37,873 bases of DNA, taken from DASPOJ01 sp049790315. GTDB taxonomy: Bacteria > Acidobacteriota > Terriglobia > Acidiferrales > UBA7541. A program made the translations under genes and the position numbers. The stretch is from positions 1 to 37,873 of the forward strand of contig JBAQYV010000039.1 of the NCBI GenBank assembly GCA_049790315.1. Direction: 5' to 3'. Below, piece by piece: positions 31,589 to 37,873 of the stretch (positions are counted from its first letter, which is position 1; every line of letters begins with the position of its first letter). Below the pieces are notes generated by a model. It saw only the letters and a list, made by a program, of their open reading frames with translations. It was not told where the DNA came from and did not search any database.

Positions 31589-32517
31589 TTGACGCCGCAA
31601 GCGTCTGGGTGACGGCCGATCCCGCCTCCGCGGCGGTGTTCGAGCTTGCGCGTCGCGTGGCGCAGACGGCGACGACGGCGTTGATCGTGGGCGAAAGCGG
31701 CACGGGTAAAGACCAACTCGCGCGCGCCATTCATCACATGAGCCCGCGCCGCGATGCGCCGCTGCTCAAAATCGACTGCGCCAGTGTGCCGCAGGAGCTT
31801 GTGGAATCCGAACTTTTCGGTCACGAGCGCGGCGCATTCACGGGCGCGGTGGAGCGTAAACGCGGACGCCTGGAAATGGCAGTCGGCGGCACGATCGCGC
31901 TCGACGAAGTAGCCGCGCTTTCGATGGCCACGCAATCGAAATTGTTGCGTGTGCTCGAAGAACGTTCCTTCGAGCGATTGGGCGGCACCGAAACGCTCAC
32001 GATCGACGCGCGCCTCCTGGCGCTCACGAATTCGGACCTCGGCCGCCTGGTGACGGCCGGGCGATTCCGCGAAGACTTATTCTTTCGCTTGAGCGTCTTG
32101 ACGATTCGCGTGCCTCCGCTGCGCGACCGGCCCGGCGACATCGCTCCGCTGACCGATCACTTGCTCGGGCGTTTGGCCGCTGTGCATGGAAGGCCGGGCG
32201 CGAAGCTGACGGAACCTGCGAGACGCATGCTGTATGCGTATTCCTGGCCGGGGAATGTTCGCGAACTGAAGAATGCATTGGAGCACGCTCTGGTTTTCGC
32301 CACGGCAGACACGCTTGAGCCACGCGACTTTCCTGAAAGTATTCGCACCGCGGATACGCAATTGGGCGCCGGTCTGCGCTCCCTGGAAGACCTTGAGAGA
32401 GATGCGATCCGCGCGACGCTTGAGGCCACGCGATATAAAATCACGCGCTCAGCCGAAATTCTTGGCATCAGCCGCAAGACTCTGCTCGACAAACGAAAAA
32501 AATACGGCCTGCACTAG
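31585..32517 (+). CDS. sigma-54-dependent transcriptional activator without receiver domain
   Basis: 310 residues: an AAA+ domain directly at the N-terminus (Walker A GESGTGKD, about 36-43; ESELFGHERGAFTGA with the sigma-54-contacting GAFTGA loop; Walker B GGTIALDEV; second region FREDLFFRLSVL, RDRPGDI, YSWPGNVRELKNALEHA) and a C-terminal Fis-type helix-turn-helix (KITRSAEILGISRKTLLDK). No receiver, GAF or PAS domain is present. The start is GTG 31585, overlapping the rsfS stop, with GGGAGG upstream. It should open sigma-54 promoters; targets are unknown. Its place inside the obgE-rlmH operon is unusual. Confidence 0.95.
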   Translation: MIDAASVWVTADPASAAVFELARRVAQTATTALIVGESGTGKDQLARAIHHMSPRRDAPLLKIDCASVPQELVESELFGHERGAFTGAVERKRGRLEMAVGGTIALDEVAALSMATQSKLLRVLEERSFERLGGTETLTIDARLLALTNSDLGRLVTAGRFREDLFFRLSVLTIRVPPLRDRPGDIAPLTDHLLGRLAAVHGRPGAKLTEPARRMLYAYSWPGNVRELKNALEHALVFATADTLEPRDFPESIRTADTQLGAGLRSLEDLERDAIRATLEATRYKITRSAEILGISRKTLLDKRKKYGLH

Positions 32518-32543
32518 AGCGAAAGGCGGAAAGCAAAACTGCG

Positions 32544-32975
32544 ATGCGTATTCGCCTTGTAATGCTCGGCAAAACGCGCCGGCCCGAAATCCGCGCGCTC
32601 GTTGAAGATTACGTCGCGCGCATTCGCCGATATGCCGAGGTGGATTGGATCGAGCTGCGCGAGAGTTCGGCCAAGGCGATGCGCAGAGCCGAGCCCGACG
32701 CGGGGTCAACTGTTGTGCTGCTAGACGCGGCCGGGCGGACGCTCACATCCGAACGATTTGCCGACTGGCTGAAATCGGCGCGGGATGGCGGAGTGCGCGA
32801 TCTCGTGTTTCTTTGCGGCGCGGCTGAAGGTTTTCCGGAAGAATGGCGGCGCCGCGCGGGAACAAAGCTTTCACTCTCGGCGCTGACGTTTTCGCACGAA
32901 CTGGCCCGCGCGATGCTCGCGGAGCAACTTTATCGCGCGTTCACGATCCTGTCGGGACACCCGTATCCTAAATAG
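32544..32975 (+). CDS. rlmH: 23S rRNA pseudouridine-1915 N3-methyltransferase RlmH
   Basis: 143 residues, a small SPOUT-fold enzyme, slightly short of the usual 155. Motifs: MRIRLVMLGKTRRPEI at the start, VVLLDAAGRTLTSERFADWL, LVFLCGAAEGFPEEW and the SAM-binding knot LSLSALTFSHELARAMLAEQLYRAFTILSGHPYPK. It methylates pseudouridine 1915 in helix 69 of mature 70S ribosomes. Start ATG 32544, 26 bases after the activator gene. Confidence 0.97.
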   Translation: MRIRLVMLGKTRRPEIRALVEDYVARIRRYAEVDWIELRESSAKAMRRAEPDAGSTVVLLDAAGRTLTSERFADWLKSARDGGVRDLVFLCGAAEGFPEEWRRRAGTKLSLSALTFSHELARAMLAEQLYRAFTILSGHPYPK

Positions 32976-33017
32976 CCGAATTAGTTCAGACACTTCTGCG
33001 GAATCGCCGGGAAATAT

Positions 33018-33716
33018 TTAGCTGGCAATTGTGGCTTGGCGGCGCGCCTCGATACCGTCGAGTGCGCGCCATAGCGCGTGCGCGGCGTTTTCTCCAGCGT
33101 CAAGAGCGTGCCCGGTTTGTTCTGGGTTTTCCGCGATCAAGCGGTTGAGTTGATCGCGCCATACGCGGCTGTGATACACATCGGCGGTCGAGTGCAGCGT
33201 GAAATATTCGCAGCCCGCTTCAGTAGCCCCATAGCGAGCACGCAGGCCACTAGCCTTTTCCGCCGCGACACGCGGCACTTGCGATTCGTACGCGTAGAAC
33301 GCGGCCAGCGCTTCGGCCGGCCGGCCCTCGCTCGCCACGATCTTAAAGTTTTCAATCAACTCGCACACCTCAGCAAGCGGATGGCTTGCGGCGACTTCCG
33401 CGGGTTCTGCGCCCATGGCACGCGCGAACTCGAGCCAGATGGCGTCGTGCGGGCGGCCGCCAGCCGTGTCCATTCCCATTTCGTCAGCCCGGTTTTCGAG
33501 CACGGCTAAGCGCAACTCGCCTTCGGGCAAACGCGCGGCGAGCGCGCCAAGATATTCAGGGAACGCGACGACGTGATGATAGTAATCGCGCGCGTAATCG
33601 CGCAGGTCCTGACGCGTCAATTCTCCCGCGGTCCACGCCCTGTAAAACGGGTGGCACAGCAAGTCGTATTTCGCGATGCGCTGGTCAAGCTCATTCCAAA
33701 AACTCGTCTCCGGCAT
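33018..33716 (-). CDS. CADD-type (TenA/PqqC-like fold) diiron/MnFe protein, candidate p-aminobenzoate synthase
   Basis: 232 residues. It aligns by pattern with Chlamydia CADD: HPFYRAWTAGELT, DYARDYYHHVVAFPEYL, YESQVPRVAAEKASGL and YFTLHSTADVYHSRVW. From memory of that family, the metal ligands correspond to E79, H90, E144, H175, D179 and H182, the active Lys to K154, and the Tyr that is converted to product to Y25; all are present. CADD-type proteins make p-aminobenzoate, possibly by sacrificing their own Tyr, in folate synthesis. Start ATG 33716 with AGGAGAG upstream. folC lies 3 kb away on the other strand. The TenA thiaminase type is the alternative. Confidence 0.85.
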   Translation of the reverse strand: MPETSFWNELDQRIAKYDLLCHPFYRAWTAGELTRQDLRDYARDYYHHVVAFPEYLGALAARLPEGELRLAVLENRADEMGMDTAGGRPHDAIWLEFARAMGAEPAEVAASHPLAEVCELIENFKIVASEGRPAEALAAFYAYESQVPRVAAEKASGLRARYGATEAGCEYFTLHSTADVYHSRVWRDQLNRLIAENPEQTGHALDAGENAAHALWRALDGIEARRQATIAS

Positions 33717-33873
33717 TGAGAACTCTCCTAGTGAGAATCTGTGACGATGCGAAAAATATTTACTTTGCGTAGCTTCAGTGTAGCGCCCGGTATAGCGCTG
33801 AGTCCAGTATCTGTCCTTGCACGGCTGTTCGCGAGCCGCCTTAAGTCCCCATCGTTGTCACACTTACTGCCTG

Positions 33874-35175
33874 CTACGCGACACTCGCGTTGGGTTTATA
33901 CGTTCTCCGCCACCAATAAATGAATTCGAGAATGGCATAAGCCGCGGGAAGCAACGTCGCCCAGAAGATTGGATACCGATAACGCGCCTCGAATTGCACG
34001 AAGTAATGAACGAATGGATAGAGCAACAACGTTGAAGCCAACATCCAAGCGGCGCGTCGATTTTTCCGGAACATCAGGGCGAGCCCCACAAACGAAAGAA
34101 CAGTCAGAATGCCCGTGGGGATCGCGTAACGGAGGCCATTGAGGTAGGGGAACCAGAATTTCAGAAAACGCCGGCGCGTAAGCGACGCGAACGCACGAGG
34201 ATTTGACGAAATCCATGCCAGGGCCTGGTGCAACCGTTCGTGATTGAACGGGACTTCTCCCATATCGAATACTTTCCCGGCGACAATCGCACTGGCATTC
34301 GGATGCATCCTCTGATGACAGCCCGAGTTAATGTTGTCGAGCAGACTCGGTTGGGCGCACGAATTGTTCGATACGGAAAGCTCGAGGCCGAAATTGTCAC
34401 GCACAAAAAATACGGCATGGAACTGCCGGTAATTCCGGATGAACCACGGCAGGCACGCCAGGGCCGATCCCGCCACGACAATCGCCATGGTTCGGCGCGC
34501 TCGCATCAATTGCTGCGGCGACCTTTTCCATACGGCGACGATAGGCCATGCAAACAACAGCAGGACAAACTCCGGATTTGCCAAAATCGCGATGCCCCAA
34601 AGAAAACCGAAAAGCGCGGAGCGCTGCCAATCGGTAGGTGAATCGAAGTGCGCCAGCGTGAGCACTGCGAGCGAAATCATCAGGGCGCCGGTGAACAGCG
34701 ATTCCCACTCGGGAAGCACGCGATAGGGCTGAACAACAATCCCCAATATGGCGGCGAGAACGCCGGGTAACGCGCCGAGTCCAAGGCGCTCCGACAGCAC
34801 CGGGAGTAACGCCAACTGCAGAGCGAGGAAGCCGATGTTTAGAAGCCACAGAGTGATTGCGCCGGCCGCGCCTATTCCGCACAATTTCGCGATCAGCGCA
34901 TAGAGAAACACATAGGTCGGCGCCGTATGAGCCGTTGGGCCAGTGGGCAGCGGCTGATATGGATTGGCAAAGGTTCCGGTTTCGGAGAGAGTTAGCGCTA
35001 CCCGCGTCATTTCTCCGCCGTGCAAAAGATCGTAGAACGCGGGCCTGCCCTGAGGTGACACGGCGTAAATCGGGGCGCTCACGCAGAAAAGAATGATCGC
35101 GAGATGCGTCGTGGAAAGCGACCGCCAAACGCGGTTCAACGAAGTTTGATTCGTCGCACCGCTGTGCAGTCGCAT
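33874..35175 (-). CDS. GT-C type polytopic membrane protein, possible glycosyltransferase
   Basis: 433 residues from ATG 35175; the longer open frame to 36201 only runs antisense through cobO and accD and is rejected. The N-terminal TM (SLSTTHLAIILFCVSAPIYA) is followed by a loop with FYDLLHGGEMTRVALTLSETG and PYQPLPTGPTAHTAPTYVFL, resembling the periplasmic acidic loop of GT39/PMT-like enzymes. At least eight further hydrophobic helices follow. A Cys-containing lumenal loop (NNSCAQPSLLDNINSGCHQ) and ARYRYPIFWATLLPAAYAIL near the end are typical of GT-C folds. Acceptor and donor are unknown. Confidence 0.7.
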   Translation of the reverse strand: MRLHSGATNQTSLNRVWRSLSTTHLAIILFCVSAPIYAVSPQGRPAFYDLLHGGEMTRVALTLSETGTFANPYQPLPTGPTAHTAPTYVFLYALIAKLCGIGAAGAITLWLLNIGFLALQLALLPVLSERLGLGALPGVLAAILGIVVQPYRVLPEWESLFTGALMISLAVLTLAHFDSPTDWQRSALFGFLWGIAILANPEFVLLLFAWPIVAVWKRSPQQLMRARRTMAIVVAGSALACLPWFIRNYRQFHAVFFVRDNFGLELSVSNNSCAQPSLLDNINSGCHQRMHPNASAIVAGKVFDMGEVPFNHERLHQALAWISSNPRAFASLTRRRFLKFWFPYLNGLRYAIPTGILTVLSFVGLALMFRKNRRAAWMLASTLLLYPFVHYFVQFEARYRYPIFWATLLPAAYAILEFIYWWRRTYKPNASVA

Positions 35176-35388
35176 ATTCTTTAGTCTAGAAAAGCATTTG
35201 CGTACGCGCAATTGTCTCGGCGGGACGCACCGCCTATTGGTACCCGTGCGCTTTCCATATTTGCAATCCTTGAATCCCGAGGTGGCGGGTCCGATCGCCC
35301 CCACTGATGTGGTCCGCATCCGGCCCGTGCTATGCTTCAAGCTTCCGTTTCCGCGCCTCGTGGCGTGGCCGTTGGTTGAAAATCCTCC

Positions 35389-35925
35389 ATGCCCGACGAC
35401 AAAGGACTCCTGATCGTTTACACCGGCCCGGGCAAGGGCAAAACCACGTGCGCGTTGGGTACGGCGTTTCGGGCTGTGGGACAGGGCCTGCGCGTGATGA
35501 TGGTGCAATTCATCAAAGGTTCGTGGCATTACGGCGAACTCGACGCGGCAGAGATGCTGGGCGAAGGCCGGTTCGAAATTCGGCCGATGGGACGCGGATT
35601 CGTCAAACTGGGCCAGGAGCAAACCGACCCTGAAGACGTGCGGCTTTGCGAGCAGGCCTGGGAATTTGGCCGTGAGCAAATTGAAAGTGGGCGTTACGAT
35701 TTGGTGGTACTGGATGAGATCAACTACGTGATCAGCTACAAGATGCTCGATCCGGAAAAAGTGGTTGCCGCGCTTGCGTCGCGGCCGGCGCGAGTGCACG
35801 TGATCTGCACGGGGCGCAACGCGCATCCAAAGCTTGTGGGGCAGGCAGACCTCGTAACGGAGATGCGCGAGATCAAGCACCCGTACACCAAAGGCGTGCT
35901 GGCTCAGCGCGGGATCGACTACTAG
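35389..35925 (+). CDS. cobO: corrinoid (cob(I)alamin) adenosyltransferase
   Basis: 178 residues of the CobA/BtuR/CobO family: P-loop YTGPGKGKTTCALGTAFRA at the start, VQFIKGSWHYGE, then LVVLDEINYVISY and HVICTGRNAHPKLVGQADLVTEM. It transfers adenosyl from ATP to cob(I)alamin or cobinamide in the cytoplasm, giving the coenzyme form of the corrinoid taken up by the Btu system. Start ATG 35389; no good ribosome-binding site and no cobalamin riboswitch was seen in the 213-base gap upstream. It is 15 bases from accD and probably co-transcribed. Confidence 0.95.
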   Translation: MPDDKGLLIVYTGPGKGKTTCALGTAFRAVGQGLRVMMVQFIKGSWHYGELDAAEMLGEGRFEIRPMGRGFVKLGQEQTDPEDVRLCEQAWEFGREQIESGRYDLVVLDEINYVISYKMLDPEKVVAALASRPARVHVICTGRNAHPKLVGQADLVTEMREIKHPYTKGVLAQRGIDY

Positions 35926-35940
35926 GGCGGGGATTGGCAA

Positions 35941-36789
35941 ATGGCCTGGTTCAAACGCGAAAAAAAATCGATCGACCAGCCCGTGCCACCCGATGAGCGC
36001 ACGGTGAAAACCGAAGGCCTGTGGACCAAGTGCGCGAGCTGCCGCGCAATCGTTTGGAAAAAGGATCTCGAGGCCAATTTTTATGTCTGCCCGAAGTGCC
36101 AGCATCATTTCCGCGTGGGCTCCAAGAAACGGCTTGAGTTGCTGCTCGACGGCCATTGGGTCGAGCACGATGCGGAGCTCGCCTCGAACGATCCCTTGCA
36201 CTTCACCGACACGCGCCCTTACGCGACACGGCTGCGCAAGGCGCAGCGCGATCTTGGCATGGCCGACGCCATCGTCACGGCCGAAGGCCTGCTGAACGGC
36301 CGCGCCGTGATGTGTTGCTCAATGGAGTTCGGTTTCATCGGCGGCTCAATGGGCGCGGTAGTGGGAGAAAAGGTGACGCGCGCGATCGAGATGTGTATCG
36401 AGCGCCGGCTGCCGCTGGTGATCGTTTCGTGCTCCGGCGGCGCGCGCATGATGGAGGGCACGGTCAGCCTGTTGCAACTCGCGAAAGTTTCGGCGGCGCT
36501 CGGACGACTGGACGAAGCGCGCCTTCCGTATATTTCCGTGCTAACCGATCCGACTACCGGCGGCGTCACCGCGAGCTACGCGATGCTGGGAGATCTGAAC
36601 ATCGCCGAGCCCGGTGCGCTAATCGGATTCGCCGGACCGCGCGTGATCGAACAGACGATTCGACAAAAATTGCCCGAAGGCTTTCAGCGCTCGGAATTCC
36701 TATTGCAGCACGGATTTCTCGATGCCGTGGTTCATCGCAAGGATTTGAAAACTTACATTTCCTCGGCGCTGGATTTCTTCCTCACCTAG
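35941..36789 (+). CDS. accD: acetyl-CoA carboxylase carboxyltransferase subunit beta
   Basis: 282 residues. The N-terminal zinc ribbon is LWTKCASCRAIVWKKDLE with FYVCPKCQHHFRV (four Cys). The crotonase-like core has FIGGSMGAVVGEKVTRAIE, VSCSGGARMMEGTVSLLQLAK, LTDPTTGGVTASYAMLGD and GFAGPRVIEQTI. With AccA it transfers carboxyl from biotin to acetyl-CoA, the first step of fatty acid synthesis. Start ATG 35941 with GGGG upstream. Followed 20 bases later by folC, the common accD-folC order. Confidence 0.98.
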   Translation: MAWFKREKKSIDQPVPPDERTVKTEGLWTKCASCRAIVWKKDLEANFYVCPKCQHHFRVGSKKRLELLLDGHWVEHDAELASNDPLHFTDTRPYATRLRKAQRDLGMADAIVTAEGLLNGRAVMCCSMEFGFIGGSMGAVVGEKVTRAIEMCIERRLPLVIVSCSGGARMMEGTVSLLQLAKVSAALGRLDEARLPYISVLTDPTTGGVTASYAMLGDLNIAEPGALIGFAGPRVIEQTIRQKLPEGFQRSEFLLQHGFLDAVVHRKDLKTYISSALDFFLT

Positions 36790-36809
36790 AGCGCCTGGCG
36801 CATTTCTTC

Positions 36810-37873
36810 ATGGCTGCGTCCATCAATTACGATGAGGCTGTCCGATACTTAGTCTCACTCGGGCGCGAGCTCGCGTCGCCACAGCAAGCGCGCGCTACCA
36901 AGTTCGGCCTTGAAAACATTCGCGCGCTTACGGAGCACCTGGGCCACCCCGAGCGCCGCTACCCTTCCGCGCACATCGCCGGCACGAACGGCAAAGGCTC
37001 AACCGCAGCGATGTTGGCTTCCATTCTCGAATCCGCCGGAATGCGCACGGGCCTTTACACTTCGCCACACCTTGCGCGAATCAATGAGCGTATTCGCGTG
37101 GCGGGACGCGAAATCTCGGATGATGATTTCGCCGCCGCCGTCGCTCGCATTCGCCGCGCGATCGAAGAGCTGCTTGCCTCGGGCGCGCTCGCGGCCCATC
37201 CCACATTTTTCGAGTGCGTAACGGCGATCGCGTTCGATGAATTTGCTCGCGCCGGTGTGGAGTTCGCGGTTTTCGAAGTCGGCATGGGCGGACGCCTGGA
37301 TGCGACAAATGTGATCGAGCCTGAAGTCGCCGTCATCACGCAAATCGCATTCGATCACGAGACTTTTCTTGGCCATTCCATCGAGGAAATCGCCGGGGAA
37401 AAAGCCGGCATCATCAAGCCCGGCGCATGGGTAGTCAGCGCGGCGGAAAATCCGGCGGCGCGTGCCGTGATTCGCGCCCGCGCGGAGGCGCAGAACGCGC
37501 GCCTGATTGAAATCGATGAAGCGTTTCACGTGAAACAATTGGGCGCCAGCGACTTCACCGGGGATTTTCACGATCTACGCCACGCCACGCGATTTGCGGC
37601 CATCGAGAAATCGTCGGGCCTCACCGTCGAACTCGTGGTGCCACTCGCAGGACGCTTTCAGCAACGCAACGCCGTCACCGCGGTCGCCGCCGCGCGCCTG
37701 CTCGCCGCGCGCAGAGCTTCGACAGTAAAAGGTTTTGTAGGGGCGGAGCTTGCCTCCGCCCGCTCTTCTGCAATCGACGACACAGCCATCGTGCGCGGCA
37801 TTGCGCAAGTTCGGTGGCCCGGCCGCCTTGAGCGCATCGGCGACCGCCCCGCAGTCTATCTCGATGGCGCGCA
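36810..37873 (+). CDS. folC: folylpolyglutamate/dihydrofolate synthase, 5' part (runs off window)
   Basis: 354 codons are visible from ATG 36810. Mur-ligase-like ATP-binding domain: SAHIAGTNGKGSTAAM (P-loop), TGLYTSPHLARINERI, FEVGMGGRLDATNVI, ITQIAFDHETFLGHSIEEIAGEKAG and PLAGRFQQRNAVTAVAAARLL, ending in VRWPGRLE before the window edge. It adds glutamate to folate and, in the dual type, makes dihydrofolate. Between LLAARR and IDDTAIV an extra stretch of about 19 residues (ASTVKGFVGAELASARSSA) is encoded by a REP-like palindrome that keeps the frame. Confidence 0.96.
   Translation, partial: MAASINYDEAVRYLVSLGRELASPQQARATKFGLENIRALTEHLGHPERRYPSAHIAGTNGKGSTAAMLASILESAGMRTGLYTSPHLARINERIRVAGREISDDDFAAAVARIRRAIEELLASGALAAHPTFFECVTAIAFDEFARAGVEFAVFEVGMGGRLDATNVIEPEVAVITQIAFDHETFLGHSIEEIAGEKAGIIKPGAWVVSAAENPAARAVIRARAEAQNARLIEIDEAFHVKQLGASDFTGDFHDLRHATRFAAIEKSSGLTVELVVPLAGRFQQRNAVTAVAAARLLAARRASTVKGFVGAELASARSSAIDDTAIVRGIAQVRWPGRLERIGDRPAVYLDGA
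37736..37763. repeat. REP-like palindrome inside folC
   Basis: GGGCGGAG (37741-37748), loop CTTGC and CTCCGCCC (37754-37761) make a perfect eight-base stem. It is flanked by TTGTAG, as in the dispersed GTAGGGGCGG-type palindromes common in intergenic DNA of many environmental bacteria. Here it lies in frame in a coding sequence. Confidence 0.7.

Noticed and set aside
35176..36201. N-terminal extension of the GT-C membrane protein
   Set aside because: The extension runs antisense across cobO and the start of accD; ATG 35175 gives a normal membrane N-terminus.
1..37873. tRNA genes, CRISPR arrays, insertion sequences, phage genes
   Set aside because: I looked for cloverleaf-like ends with CCA, regularly spaced repeats, transposases and integrases and saw none.

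Overview
The window reads as chromosomal DNA of a GC-rich, diderm, aerobic heterotroph, most probably an Acidobacteriota member. This assignment is an inference from three things: a TonB-dependent receptor with an N-terminal carboxypeptidase-regulatory-like domain, a small exported protein resembling the DUF5818 type, and a TldD/TldE-like pair carrying signal peptides. Almost the whole window is densely coding. No tRNA, rRNA, CRISPR array, insertion sequence or phage gene was seen.

Layout. 1-4860: the end of an M16 zinc protease, then an exported TldD-like metallopeptidase and its TldE/PmbA-like partner, closed by a strong intrinsic terminator. 4881-7852: a cation diffusion facilitator with a triplicated cytoplasmic tail, overlapping a GT-C type membrane glycosyltransferase. 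7853-11508: a possibly structured leader and a single polypeptide joining a GH18-like domain, a NodB deacetylase and a processive GT2 synthase, which looks like a one-gene version of an exopolysaccharide synthesis/modification machine. 11586-14235: DinB-like protein, Bcp-type peroxiredoxin and gatB. 14294-20111: a vitamin B12 uptake locus on the minus strand (TonB receptor, BtuD, BtuC, BtuF) with two cobalamin riboswitches of different architecture. One precedes an SD-sequestering hairpin; the other precedes a terminator/antiterminator. A corrinoid adenosyltransferase (cobO) lies further on at 35389, so the cell appears to salvage and activate corrinoids.

20170-27338: DUF4260-like protein, serS, the DUF5818-like exported protein, a small Cys-containing membrane-anchored protein, a glutamate-dehydrogenase homologue in which the usual catalytic lysine is asparagine, thiD, a four-helix membrane protein and an FkbM methyltransferase. 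27499-32975: a core housekeeping block with rplU-rpmA, an exported Gly/Ser/His-rich protein, then a tightly coupled operon obgE-nadD-rsfS-(sigma-54 activator)-rlmH. 33018-37873: a CADD-type protein (candidate non-canonical p-aminobenzoate synthase), a GT-C type membrane protein, cobO, accD and the first part of folC, which runs off the window.

The most unusual signals are: a REP-like palindrome lying in frame inside folC; the K-to-N change in the GDH homologue, with iterated GCGC palindromes upstream; the paired but mechanistically different B12 riboswitches; a receiver-less sigma-54 activator embedded between rsfS and rlmH; the CADD-type protein near folC; and the GH18-NodB-GT2 fusion.
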